Below are positions 37,593 through 50,104 of a stretch of DNA of 64,000 bases, piece after piece. This DNA comes from Siphonodentalium dalli (Eukaryota > Mollusca > Scaphopoda > Gadilida > Siphonodentaliidae). Every line of letters starts with the position of its first letter. Positions within the stretch are counted from its first letter, which is position 1. The notes below the pieces were generated by a model. The model made no database searches. It was not told the DNA's origin and saw nothing but the letters and a program-made list of their open reading frames with translations. The position numbers were made by a program, and so were the translations under genes. The stretch spans positions 62,508,893 through 62,572,892 of the forward strand of contig CP136067.1 in assembly GCA_032622095.1 (NCBI GenBank). The letters run 5' to 3'.

Positions 37593-38480
37593 AAAATCTC
37601 ACAAAGTCACTTAAAGTTAAATAATGCAATTTCAAGTTGGGACCTTCACCTACCGGTACATTGAAATACATTAATAAGAAACAGGTAATAACTAAGAAAT
37701 ATATTCTCTGTGTTAATTATAAGGTTCCCTGTCAAAACTTAAAAAAGTTCCGAGGTTTTGTACTGGTGGAATATGATCTCTACAAGTTTTAGCCAGAGTT
37801 GAGATTCATTGCATGATCTATGCACTTCCATGCATGCTTATTTGGGTTGACTTTTATTTGGGACTGCAAGTTTATTTTAAACACTAGAGTGCGGTGTCGC
37901 CTCCTCTGAGAGGGGAGGGGGTCGTAACAAAAATGGTAATTAATTAATGCTAGCTGCATGGTACGAATCGTCAAAATTATTGACAATGGGATGAAAATCT
38001 ATAAGTACTAGTACTTAGAAGGTAATAAATAGTCCAGCTTTAGCGTACGAAACATCCTAATTGTGGAAAACATCCATAATAAGAAATCTCCAGCACCTGA
38101 AATGAGTTATCGGTTATTTCAAAACCATAGGCATTGGATTGGGCATTGTCGTATGAGACCTAATCCCATTAATCAATTTGACAATTGCCACAATCTTCCT
38201 GTGCAGTTGACACATATATTTCTGCGTGTGACTGTGCGCAGTACTTACCGTATTGAGAAGAATGAATATTTATATGGCGGGTCGGCTGGGAATTTGTTAC
38301 AACAGTTCCATTACTAGTAGAAAGTTGGTGTACCGTTACATATTTATTTTTGAATTTGTTGTAGGCCTAATCAGCTAATTCGAGAAAATAAATCTAAAAA
38401 ATTAGACAAAATTATATTTATAGCACAAATTGGCAATTTACCAAGCTCAGCTGCCAGTTAAATATTATGGCTGATTTTGT
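37593..38480. other. Intergenic spacer
   Basis: No gene or defined repeat was recognised. Confidence 0.4.
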
Positions 38481-38492
38481 TTAATTATATGG

Positions 38493-39126
38493 ACTGGCTA
38501 GAGTGCCGTATACGGTACTTTAGCCAAACTGCTAAAGTACCATAGATCTATGCGTTGCTTGCATGACGTCATTTGTCAGGTCAACGTCACATGTGCACGT
38601 TTGTCACAACAATGGAGGTGCCTGAGTCCTGATTTACTCAACGCCGAATCAACTGTACATGCAATTTGCTTTCAGACAGCATGAGGTAATTGAGGATTTG
38701 GATCCACATAGGACGATCCATTTCCAAAATCTAAATCACACGCCAGGTTATACTATAGTATGGACTCGAAAGAGACTATAAAATCCTATGTCTAAATACC
38801 ATTTAATACCATGCATTGAACGATTTGTGCAGGGCTCCATGTACGCCATCAGTTATCATGTAGAACTATCGTTCATATATTTAAATTAAAGATTTCATTA
38901 CTCAAAACACACTTATGTTTGTATAATCGTGTGGCATCTGAATCAAGATTCAAATGTAGAGGTATCGGTACTCTAGTCTAGTCAAACTGCTATATTAAAA
39001 GTGGTGTATACAGTACCGTACTTTAAGAGTTCGGCTGAAGACAAAAGTGCCAAATATAGTACTTTAGCAATTTGACTACAGTTCGGCTAAAGTGCTGTAT
39101 ATGCCATATACAGTACTTAATTTGCC
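38493..39126. mobile_element. Candidate MITE with GTATACGGTACTTTAGC motifs
   Basis: Direct copies of TTAATTATATGG flank the segment (38481-38492 and 39127-39138). Inside, GTGCCGTATACGGTACTTTAG on the left faces a related inverted motif on the right (CAGCACTTTAGCCGAACTG in reverse complement). The inverted repeats are imperfect, so borders and class are uncertain. Confidence 0.35.
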
Positions 39127-39138
39127 TTAATTATATGG

Positions 39139-40365
39139 CAGCTTTAGTTCCCAGACAACAAAAGCTGCTTCATATTTGTAACTTTTGCTGCAAAGATTTG
39201 CATTGAAATCCCCATTAAAAATTGGTAACTTGACCTCTCCCTTAAGGCTTAATGCAATAATTATATCAAATTCTTAGAAATAATTTTTATATCTTGCACA
39301 TCCACCCATGTTTACCGCAATACAGCGAAGCCCCAATACAGCGAAGTGGTATAAAGAATTTAGGTAATCTGATCGAATCCGCGCGAAAATAGGATAGGCT
39401 TCACCTAAAAACAAGGGAATAACCAAACCATAGTCCAGATTTTGGAATTGTGAATACTGAAATTTATACCATTAGCGTATCATTTATCACTTTTGGAACA
39501 AAAGTTTCGATATAAAGATCAATTTTCAACTTAATGAACATTTCTTTACAATGACATACCCAATTGAGAGCTATCATTGTTTGACGTTGTTTACTTCCTG
39601 TTAATCGATTACACGCGTGCGTAACGTCGCGCGCATCTGCGTCGCGCCAACTTCGGGTGTTGTACCACCCTCATTACATATAAATCTCACCTACAATATC
39701 GAACCTCGATCACATTTTTACATGGAATTTGCTTTACTCTGAGGTTTATTTCCTTTCCAACAAAATGGCGGTCAGGAATTGTGCGTAAAGTATGCAGATT
39801 ATTTATTAGCGGAACTGAACAAAAGCCGATAGCTCAGGCGAAAATCGGTTTCATTGAGATGTGAATCTCACATTCTAGAGGAATTTCATGAAACCAATAA
39901 AATGTTTAATTTAATTGTGTGTGCAGAGTCATTGTCTGTCAATACTCGTATACGTTTCAGATCATCGAATGATCCCAAATCAACACTTTTGTGAGATTTG
40001 ATTGATCGCGTATGCATATATTAGTTCAGTTATCATCCTTCCGCGAAGAGAAATAAACACTAAGTTCCAATACACAAATAGTGATTCTCACTTCATGTTA
40101 CATTTTAGGAAACCTTATGAGTCATACTGGTATTTGAAATTTGTGTTAACTGTCACTAAGCTTCAGATAAATTAAAAATGTATTCGGTGTACATATAATG
40201 ATCATAAAATAGTTCGCGAGTGCACTGCGTGGAAGGCGTGAGTTAAATTGACACACCATGTTCATTTCCGGTATAAAATTAAACGGGCAAAATGTGACAA
40301 TTTTGCTGAATTATAGGAAGATTGTCAACTTTTAAGCAAAATCAAATTGGTAGGATAACCTAGCC
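39139..40365. other. Intergenic spacer
   Basis: No gene or defined repeat was recognised. Confidence 0.4.
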
Positions 40366-40378
40366 TACCCAATATTTA

Positions 40379-43300
40379 GGGTAATGTGGGGCATAATGCA
40401 ACACATAAGCACATTAGACCCCATCATGCCACTAAAACGATGGAAGAGCACACATTATTAAACTAAAAGTTAGATAAATATTTCCACTATATATATTAAT
40501 ACTCACACTTGCCTGGGAAGCACCAATTTCTGAACAGCATTACTCCCCGTCGACGTACCCAATCCGTCGCATTATGCCCCATACACGGGGTACAATGCGA
40601 CACATTTGACATTACAACATCAGCATATACCGAACCTAATAAATTCAAGACGACCGGTCTGCAGTTTCTTTTCTTTTGTGGATTGAAAGAATGTATTTAA
40701 GCGTTATTTAAAGTCATAACAGCAGACCAATGAGACATTTTATTGATTTATATGGCGGGTAAAATAGCACCATAAAGTTTTGATTTCAGGAAAATGGCCG
40801 GGGTAGGGTTAACAATAATTATTTATCTATATCATGTTTTAATGTTTGGGAATGATCGAATATGTTTTTTTATTTCTTTTCTTTTGAACTAAGGTTACGA
40901 TAAGATTTATTTTTCCAGGTTTGATTTGCGATATGCCTAATCATATTTTTTTCTCGTACTGGTGTACCCGAGTGTCGCATTATGCCCCACAACCAGACAA
41001 CCTGTCTCTCCCACAAATATGAGTGAATGTGAATAACCGATGTACATAGAACTGATCAACTTACTATATAACTCGTCTTACTTTACCAAAATACGCATAC
41101 ATATCTTTGGTGGTAGTGGTAAGATGTTCTCGTTTTAACATGTACAAGACCTACCGGAAGTTATAAATCATTCAAAAAGGGGGTCACCAAATGTGGGTAG
41201 GGTAATGTGGGGCATAATTAATGCAACACATAAGCACATTAGACCCCATCATGCCACTAAAACGATGGAAGAGCACACATTATTAAACTAAAAGTTAGAT
41301 AAATATTTCCACTATATATATTAATACTCACACTTGCCTGGGAAGCACCAATTTCTGAACAGCATTACTCCCCGTCGACGTACCCAATCCGTCGCATTAT
41401 GCCCCATACACGGGGTACAATGCGACACATTTGACATTACAACATCAGCATATACCGAACCTAATAAATTCAAGACGACCGGTCTGCAGTTTCTTTTCTT
41501 TTGTGGATTGAAAGAATGTATTTAAGCGTTATTTAAAGTCATAACAGCAGACCAATGAGACATTTTATTGATTTATATGGCGGGTAAAATAGCACCATAA
41601 AGTTTTGATTTCAGGAAAATGGCCGGGGTAGGGTTAACAATAATTATTTATCTATATCATGTTTTAATGTTTGGGAATGATCGAATATGTTTTTTTATTT
41701 CTTTTCTTTTGAACTAAGGTTACGATAAGATTTATTTTTCCAGGTTTGATTTGCGATATGCCTAATCATATTTTTTTCTCGTACTGGTGTACCCGAGTGT
41801 CGCATTATGCCCCACAACCAGACAACCTGTCTCTCCCACAAATATGAGTGAATGTGAATAACCGATGTACATAGAACTGATCAACTTACTATATAACTCG
41901 TCTTACTTTACCAAAATACGCATGTATATCTTTGGTGGTAGTGGTAAGATGTTCTCGTTTTAACATGTACAAGACCTACCGGAAGTTATAAATCATTCAA
42001 AAAGGGGGTCACCAAATGTGGGTAGGGTAATGTGGGGCATAATGCGACACATAAGCACATTAGACCCTACCATGCCACTAAAAACGATGGAAGGGCACAC
42101 ATTATTAAACTAAAAGTTAGATAAATGTTTCCACTATAAAAATAAATACTCACACTTGCCTGGGAAGCACCAATTTCTGAACAGCATTACTCCCCGTCGA
42201 CGTACCCAATCCGTCGCATTAATTATGCCCCCATAAACGGGGTACAATGCGACACATTTGACATTGCAACACCAGCATATACTGAACCTAATAAATGCAA
42301 GACGGTCTGCAGTTTCTTTTCTTTTGTGGATTGAAAGAATGTATAGGCGTTATTTAAAGTCATAGCAGCAGACCAATGAGACATTTTATTGATTTATATG
42401 GCCGGTAAAATATCACCATGAAGTTTTGATTTCAGGAAAATGGCCGGGGTAGGGTTAACAATAATTATTTATCTATATCATGTTTTAATGTTTGGGTATG
42501 GAGCCCCGGAGGTGACATCCGAATTTTTTTTTTTAAGTCGTGGCCACGAGAATAAAGTCGTGGCCACGAGAATATGAAGTCGTGGCCACGAGCATATGAA
42601 GTCGTGGCCACGAGAATATGAGGTCGTGGCCACGAGACTACGATGTCGTGGCCACGAGAATGAAGTCGTGGGCACGAGAATAATGTCGTGGCCACGAGAA
42701 TAAAGTCGTGGCCACGAGCATAAAGTCGTGGCCACGAGAATAATGTCGTGGCCACGAGAATATAGTCGTGGCCACGAGAATATGAAGTCGTGGCCACGAG
42801 AATATGAAGTCGTGGCCACGAGACTATGAAGTCGTGGCCACGAGAATATGGTCGTGGCCACGAGAATAAAGTCGCGGCCACGAGAATGTGAAGTCGTGGC
42901 CACGAGACTATGAAGTCGTGGCCACGAGAATATGAAGTCGTGGCCACGAGAATAAAGTCGTGGCCACGAGAATAAAGTCGTGGCCACGAGAATATGGTCG
43001 TGGCCACGAGAATATGAAGTCGTGACCACGACTTTATTCTCGTGGCCACGACATTAGTCATTATTCTCTTGCGTTCACGACTTTATTCTCGTGGCCACGA
43101 CTTCATGCTCGTGGCCACGACTTTATTCTCGTGGCCACGACCTTATTCTCGTGGCCACGACTTCATAGTCTCGTGGCCACGACTTCATATTCTCGTGGCC
43201 ACGACTTCATATTCTCGTGGCCACGACTTTATTCTCGTGGCCACGACCATATTCTCGTGGCCACGACTTCATTGTCTCGTGGCCACGACTTCATATTCTC

Positions 43301-43980
43301 GTGGCCACGACTTCATATTCTCGTGGCCACGACTATATTCTCGTGGCCACGACTTCATATTATCGTGGCCACGACTATATTCTCGTGGCCACGACTTTAT
43401 TCTCGTGGCCACGACATTATTCTCGTGCCCACGACTTTATTCTCGTGGCCACGACTTTATTCTCGTGCCCACGACTTCGTAGTCTCGTGGCCACGACCTC
43501 ATATTCTCGTGGCCACGACTTCATATGCTCGTGGCCACGACTTCATATTCTCGTGGCCACGACTTTATTCTCGTGGCCACGACTTAAAATTAAAAATTCG
43601 GATGTCACCTCCGGGGCTCCATATTTGGGAATGATCGAATATGTTTTTTTATTTCTTTTCTTTTGAACTAAGGTTACGATACGATTTATTTTTCCAGGTT
43701 TGATTTGCGATATGCCTAATCATATTTTTTTCTCGTACTGGTTGTACCCGAGTGTCGCATTATGCCCCACAACCAGACAACCTGTCTCTCCCCCAAATAT
43801 GAGTGAATGTGAATAACCGATGTACATAGAACCGATCAACTTACTATATAACTCGTCTTACTTTACCAAAATATGCATGTAGCTTTGGTGGTAGTGGTAA
43901 GATGTTCTCGTTTTAACATGTACACGACCTACCGGACGTTATAAACCATTCAAAAAGGGGGTCACCAAATGTGGGTACCC
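40379..43980. repeat. 825-bp unit in three tandem copies
   Basis: The units start at 40379, 41200 and 42025. Units 1 and 2 are almost identical (a 63-codon ORF is repeated letter for letter at 40509 and 41334). Unit 3 is more diverged and interrupted at 42497-43623. Each unit contains inverted GTCGCATTATGCCCC / GGGGTACAATGCGAC pairs. The near-identity of units 1 and 2 suggests recent amplification. The repeated ORF is probably not a gene. Confidence 0.9.
42497..43623. mobile_element. Fold-back element built of a TCGTGGCCACGA palindrome array
   Basis: The outer inverted repeats start TATGGAGCCCCGGAGGTGAC at both ends and run 32 bp without mismatch. Inside, about two dozen copies per arm of TCGTGGCCACGA, separated by 8-10 AT-rich bases, are arranged head to head around a centre near 43030-43040. 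A 6-bp duplication, TTTGGG, is at 42491-42496 and 43624-43629. The two uninterrupted sister units carry TTTGGG once at this point, proving insertion. Long ORFs in several frames are a by-product of the repeat. Confidence 0.92.
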
Positions 43981-44168
43981 CTACTCCGGCGTTCCGCATG
44001 TGAGATTAAACAGTCATAATGATGTCGGTCCAATTGGGATGTCCACTTCTATGATTGGTCTTACTAAAATAATTAATGTGCGATTCAACTTCAGTCATGG
44101 AAAAATCATATGGCCTGATAACGACCGTCTGTCGCATTATATGCCCCGCGTCGCATTATATGCCCCAC

Positions 44169-45472
44169 CAGGGATGTGGCTAGAGGGGGGTGTGGGGGTG
44201 TCTCACCCCCCCCCCCCAGCAGAGAGCTATATTTTCAATAGTTGGAAATTTCATACCTGCCACAACGAAATTTCACACCAATAATTGGTTGAAAATGTTC
44301 TTGTAGTTTGATTATAAAACAATTTATTGAGGGGAATTTATTGTTTTTCGACCAATATTTGCATTTGTTCCTATTTTTTGTCAAAAATTTTGACAGAAAT
44401 GGACATCAGTTGGAAATTTTCCAACCTTAGGGGGGGTGACAGGTTGGAAATTTCCAACACTTGGAAAGCTTGTGTCCTGGTCCCTCCCCTGTGGCCAGTC
44501 AAAAACTTCTAGTTAATTTAAGAAAACAATATTGTCATATAATTAATTGGTCAACATTGTCATTGGAATTGTCATCAGTTGGAAATTTTCCAACCTAAGT
44601 GGGGGTGTAGGGTTTGAAATTTCCAACAGTAGGAAGGCTTGAGGCTAGTCTAGATGTTAGGATTTTGCGATTTTCTTGTTCAGATTTCAAAATTTTCGCA
44701 CACCGGGCCGAACCATGGTCGGCCCGGTGTGTCATTGCCCCATCCACATGGCCAATACAAAACTGCTAATTAGTTTAGCAAAACAATATTTTACTACATT
44801 TGGTCCAACTTGTAGACATAAATGGTCATCAGTTGAAGAATTTTCCAACCTGAGGGGGAGCATGAGGTTTGAAATTTCCAACACTAGGAAAGCTTCAGTT
44901 GAGGCCAGTCTAGATGCTAGGATTTGCGATTTTCTTGTATATAGTTTTCAAAATTTTCTCACACCGGGCCAAACAACTATGGTCGGCCCGGTGTTTCCTG
45001 GTCTGTTGTCGGTAGCTGTGTGCATTTGTCTGGAATTAGATCACTAGTTGTTTTTTTGGGGGGGGGGGGCAATTTTCATGTTAAAATATCTTAATGTTCT
45101 CATACTGGGAAATTAGAAGCATGGCTTATGAATATATAGATATAGGAAATTAGGCCTGAGCATGAGGTACAAGGGGGGCTGCAAATGGAATTATGCACAA
45201 AGTTGTGTTGGTGTGATTCCGACTCAAGGGGGGGGGGGTGCAAAAAAAAGTTGTGTTGGTGTGATTCCGACTCAAGGGGGGGGGGGTGCAAATGGAATTA
45301 TGGAAAAAGTTGTGTTGGTGTGATTCCGACTCAAGGGGGGGGGGGGGGGTGCAAATGGAATTATGGAAAAAGTTGTGTTGGTGTGATTCAGACTCAATGG
45401 GGGGGGGTGCAGTTGGAAATTCCCAAGGTGGACACCCCCCCCCCCAGCGGAGACCCTCTAGCCACATCCCTG
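44169..45472. mobile_element. hAT-like MITE nested at the right end of the composite
   Basis: The termini CAGGGATGTGGCTAGAGGG are inverted. A perfect 8-bp duplication, TGCCCCAC, is at 44161-44168 and 45473-45480. CAGGGATGTG is also the terminus of the autonomous-looking hAT at 2832, so that type of transposase may mobilise it. It contains three spaced CATCAGTTG(G)AA...CCAACCT blocks (about 44404, 44573 and 44826), C/G runs and a minisatellite. Non-coding. Confidence 0.9.
45172..45420. repeat. G-rich minisatellite of about 55-75 bp units
   Basis: Four units share GTTGTGTTGGTGTGATTCCG followed by ACTCAA and a run of 9-16 G. The length varies with the G run and an AAATGGAATTATGG segment. It lies inside the 44169-45472 element. 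The G runs could form quadruplexes. Confidence 0.8.
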
Positions 45473-45500
45473 TGCCCCACATTACCCTACCCAATATTTA

Positions 45501-46064
45501 GCAGTGATGGAAATATTATAGTGTGCGCCATATACAAAAAGCACCAACTCATGCCTATAGTATACTAGCAGGGTTAGGCCTACATATTTTTGGAATGGTC
45601 ATTGCCCTCATTATACAATCTCTTAAACACCAGATATTGTGTGACTGGGGATCAATGATCCGCGCATGCGCAGTCAACGCATTTTTTCATATTTTGCCAA
45701 ATAAGGTCAAATGAACCAAAATATCATTTTCAAGCAGCTCAAGGGTCATTCTAGGTTAATAGTGAGGCATGTGTGGAAATGTTATTTTTGTCACATTTCC
45801 CAATTCACAATCTGCCTCAATTACCATAGTATCCCCTTTTTGCACATATATTTGAGTAAAATGACGGTTTAACCCCTACCAACAACCCGTTTCTAAGGTA
45901 AAAACAGTCGCATAGCAACCGTTGCCATGGAAAGTATTTTCGTGATTGCCCCCATATCTGAAAATAATATGTGGGACCTAATATATACACATGTGCCAAG
46001 TTTTATGCTTTTATGACAATGTCGCACTTGTTACACAAAAAACTATACCTAAAAAAATCGCACG
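45501..46064. other. Intergenic spacer
   Basis: No gene or defined repeat was seen. Confidence 0.35.
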
Positions 46065-46469
46065 GTGATTCCGTCACGCCCGTTGTGTGATTCCGTCACG
46101 GCGAACAAACCAAGTTAACTAGTAATATACACACAAGTGTGTGACAATGCGGCTTTTTTCTGCAAGTATAATATATCTACTTTACTAATTGGGAACTTTT
46201 TCCAGGTCAGCTTGGCTGAATGAGCAGGGTTCTTCAATAGTACGGACCTACCCTCATATTGATGGCACTTTTTTGGTGATTCCGTCACGGACACAATTTG
46301 ACCCAGAGTGAGATGATACTTAAATACACATATAATTGTATATAATCAAACAACTTAGTATAGTATGTACAATGATTTTTTATTTTAAGCGGTACCCTAC
46401 TGGTCATAATTTTAGATTTTATAGGCCACAGAAAAGTGAAATTCCGTAAAATTTGGTGATTCCGTCACG
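46065..46469. repeat. Four copies of GTGATTCCGTCACG
   Basis: The identical 14-mer lies at 46065-46078, 46087-46100, 46276-46289 and 46456-46469. It is an interrupted dyad (GTGA-TTCCG-TCAC). Three copies are 180-211 bp apart while the sequence between them has little left in common, so the motif outlasts its surroundings. It may be a protein-binding site of an old tandem repeat or transposon. Confidence 0.75.
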
Positions 46470-47490
46470 CTGGAATTCATGCCCGGCGTTGCCCAGGTTA
46501 ATGTAGGCCTATGCTGTGGATATTTGTTGGGAATAGAGAATGCTCTTGCTTAAAGTGTTATACGTTTTCTCATAAATTGTATATTCAAATAGAATCACAA
46601 AATATGGTTATTACAGTCATGGAATATAAGTAGTGGCTCACCTTGTCAATTGTCATTGTGTTTATCGCGATTAATCCGTTCCACCAATAATGAAGTATTT
46701 ATTTATTTACAACTGCGTATACATTAGACGTTATAATATGATACATGAACATCATAAACACATTAATTCGATAAAAGATGATAATTTGGTTTTACATATT
46801 GAGATGTACATGTATCAATCAATCTAGTGGGTTGGACTAAGATCTCGAAGACACCTGGCTATCATATCTCCATGAAGATACAGATGTTTCAAAGAAATTT
46901 CCAGGTGCTATATATTGACTAAATATTCTTAGTTTAAACGAAATGTTGCTGCGCAGATATATCAGCTACATGTGACAGGCACAGAGCGAGATTTTGAGTT
47001 GTTTATGTCAGTCGATGTCAGATGTCAGTATTTGTAGGATCCTGAAAAGTCTTGTGTTACTAACTGCATTTTCTTGTATATCAGAAGAAACTATATTTGA
47101 CTACATGAACACTGTTACCACTATTTTTGAACAGTCGTCCATATCTCTTGACAAATTGTAACTTTTTGTGGAAACTGTATTGAATGGAACAGACTCAATT
47201 TTGTTATTATATATATGCAATCCTCTGACGATTCGAGGTCTCTCAGTTTGCACGAATATATGTAGGCCTATCTCTTCAATAGAATGATAAATATACGTTT
47301 AATGCTTCTTCTAGTTATCTCTTTTTGCTAGCTCATTGTGTGAATGCCTTGATTGCCATTCCCATATAAATATGACTGTTAAGAAGATATAATTGTTCAA
47401 GTGACTTATGTGGGTCAACATATGTCGGGATTGTGAAATGTGAACGCCCATATACTTAAAATGATATGGAGATGGCCTGGTGACTGTATA
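46470..47490. other. Intergenic spacer
   Basis: AT-rich. No gene was recognised. Confidence 0.4.
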
Positions 47491-47498
47491 TAACTTAT

Positions 47499-48930
47499 AT
47501 GTGGATATCGGTGAATAGCAATCTTACCAATGATAGTGCATATCCGCTCGCCATCCGTGACGCAAACGACACCAAATGTGATTTAACGCCATATTGCGAA
47601 AGTGATTATGTATTCGTTTGGTGGAAATCAGCGACAAAACTATTTCACCATATTTTTTTAATTTCCCCTCCCACCAACAGCGTCATTTTAGAAAATTTCA
47701 ACCCGCACCATTATCTTCCTTGTAAAAAGTTACCCCTCTTAGAACGCCTTGGTGCCATCTCGATTGTACCGCGTGAAGTTATATATAGCACGCACACAGA
47801 CAGACAAAAAGACCGACAGACAGCACAATTTTATTTCTTGTATCATTTGAGAAGAACGTGTCTGAATTTGATGGTAATTGGTACTAAAAATATTTTGTAT
47901 CAGTTTTGGTGACTCAAGCTACACACACTAAGACTCATTAGCGATTAGAGATGCATATATATGAAATTGGTGAAAATTGGCGAGTATACAAATTCGTATC
48001 AAATTTAAGGTCCCCATATCTCTCACCCATATGGCACCAATTTGGTGTATCTAAATCACACGATAAGGTTCCTCGTATCACGGAGAAGAATATGTATCAA
48101 TCTGGTGGAAATCGCCGGCACTAAACATATAAATATAATTTGTTGTGTCCCTCTCATCTCTATATACCACTGACTCGAATGGCCCAACTTGTGACATCCT
48201 TAAACCACACGATTACACTCCTGATATCATGGAGATGATTGTTTATAAGTTTAGTGATAATCGGCAACTAAACAATTTTTTTAATAAAATTTGGTGCCAA
48301 TCAATCCCCTCTCCATCTCTCACCCAAACAGCACCACTATGGCGTCTTTAAATCACGATTAGATTCATTCATCGATAAGAAGGATAATTTTGGTGCCCCT
48401 CTCCCCTTCAGTTCATCCCTGACTCAAATGACGCCACTTTTGACATATTTAAACCACACCGTTGGATTCTTCATATCATGGGGATGATTATATGTAAGTT
48501 TCGTGGCAATCGGCGACAGAAAAAAAATCTGCCTACCCCCCTTCCGGGCACCCCTGACGCAAACGGCGCGACTTTTGCCATATTTAAACCACGCCATTAG
48601 ATTCCTCATATTATGGGAATGATTATATATAAGTTTGGTGGCAATCGGCGACAAATATTTGTTCTGCCCTCCCCCTTTTCTGCCCCTGACAACAACGGCG
48701 TCACTTTAGAAAATTCTAACCCCGACCATTATCTTTCTCGTAAAAAGCTACCCCTAGTAGACCCCTTTGGCATCATCTAGATGGTCCCCTGTGAATTTTA
48801 ATAGAACACAGACAGACAGACAGACAGACATTCGCAAATATAGATATAGATAAACGAGAGGCCGATCACGATCGACAGATGTTTAACCCATCCCTTGGCG
48901 ATAGTAAATTGCTATGATCGGAATCATAAT
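47499..48930. repeat. Degenerate tandem repeat, ~130-bp units, with GACA microsatellites
   Basis: Units share a GACTCAAATG.CGCCACTTTTGACAT line, AAACCACACC.TT, a CATATCATGGGGATGATTATAT-like line and GTGGCAATCGGCGACA. Successive units at 48421, 48554 and 48685 are about 130 bp apart. (GACA)n tracts lie at about 47797-47822 and 48811-48830, and a CGAGAGGCCGATCACGATCG block at 48854 closes the array. A 137-codon ORF (47499-47912) is a by-product. Confidence 0.6.
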
Positions 48931-50104
48931 CTAGTATTATCTAGAGTATTGATGTTGAATTATTGAGTATACTGTTATGTACTAAAGTAGTAGGCTATAG
49001 ACAATCAGGCCTACATATACATACTGCCGTCATACTTGCTTTGCTATTGTAGACGAAACTCCAATTTTGATGCGCCCTATCGAAGCGTTTTTGGAAATAG
49101 GCGCTAAATTATTATGTCAGTTCAGGTTGAGTGTGAATATAAGTAACGAATGATGATTTTGTCGTGGAAGTGTATGTAGTGTGCTAACTATGGCATTTTA
49201 ATTAGCAAGTTTGGTGCGAACATAATAAAGAATGTAGTCTTTGTAATGAAAGTTGCATGAGCATTGAGTGTGGAATCTATAGATATAGTAATAAAGTAAA
49301 ATATCTTGATTGCTGCGTTCCATATACGTGCATGCATATATATGTCGGTTGGGGGGGGGGGGGTAGAACATACAGTTTTATTGAAATAACGAATTCCCAC
49401 AAATGGGCTGCATGCTGAATACAAGCTCCCAAGGGGTCAGTTTAAGATCAAAATGTGTCGTCGCTAAATGAAGGCTCCCGAATTGAGTACGTTTCAGTTA
49501 GTATATAGTATATCTAAAGTAATATGCTTATTTGGTTTCGTTCAATGTGTGCATGCGTATATGTGTGAGGGTGTAGAAATGTAGTTTTTAGTTAAATAAA
49601 GTGTTCCCTCGCGCACCCAGTGACAAAAAGAGAAGCATGACCATTCAATTTCTAATATAGAAATGAGAATTTGTTCATGACCGCGGACACTAGAAAGTAA
49701 CAAAGAACATTTATATACCCGTCATTTTGTGACTGCAATCCCCTAGTATATATATTATAGTGTGTGTTAGCAGTTCTAGTTATATTGTTGCAAATTGCCA
49801 TGAGAGATATCAAAATAATATGTAGTTATTTAATAATGGAAAGGGTTAAAAGACATGGAATGGGTAAAAGGGCTTAAATCGCCTATCTCGGTCCTGTTTG
49901 AAACAATGTAAGTCTAGCACCCAAGAACGTACAGTAGAGCTCCATTGTTCTAGGTAATTAAATTCACCTGACTAATTGGTTGTTAACAAAACACTAGTAG
50001 ACATAAACAAAAGTATCCATGCTCTGTGGAATTTGTTTATTCAAATATGTCAGATAAGATCAATTTTGACATAGTATGTGTTCAAGTAATTAACTGTTAA
50101 TTAA
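48931..50104. other. Intergenic spacer
   Basis: A G run lies near 49350. No gene or bordered repeat was recognised. Confidence 0.4.

Larger units (their letters stand above)
40379..45487. mobile_element. Composite TIR element of 5.1 kb with internal triplication and two nested insertions
   Basis: The left end reads GGGTAATGTGGGGCATAATG. The right end in reverse complement reads GGGTAATGTGGGGCATATAA and then GCGAC. TACCCAATATTTA directly flanks both ends (40366-40378 and 45488-45500). This is a 13-bp direct repeat, or 15 bp if the border is moved by a base or two. The motif GTCGCATTATGCCCC recurs inside. Removing the two nested insertions leaves about 2.7 kb. No transposase is visible. The long duplication does not match the common superfamilies exactly (Mutator-like elements give 8-11 bp), so the class is open. 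Confidence 0.7.

Noticed and set aside
40509-41525. Identical 63-codon ORF repeated at 40509 and 41334
   Set aside because: The identity comes from the 825-bp tandem duplication. The ORF is destroyed in the third unit and shows no motif.
42465-43666. Several long ORFs (146-198 codons) on both strands reading SWPRLYSRGHDF-like repeats
   Set aside because: They are translations of the palindrome array in the fold-back element. They are open in several frames at once because the short unit lacks stops, with no gene features.
45185-45568. 127-codon plus-strand and 114-codon minus-strand ORFs
   Set aside because: Both are products of the G-rich minisatellite (repeats of LCWCDSDSRGGG) inside a MITE.
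47499-47912. 137-codon ORF
   Set aside because: It overlaps the degenerate tandem repeat and a (GACA)n tract read as THTDRQKDRQ. No domain was seen.
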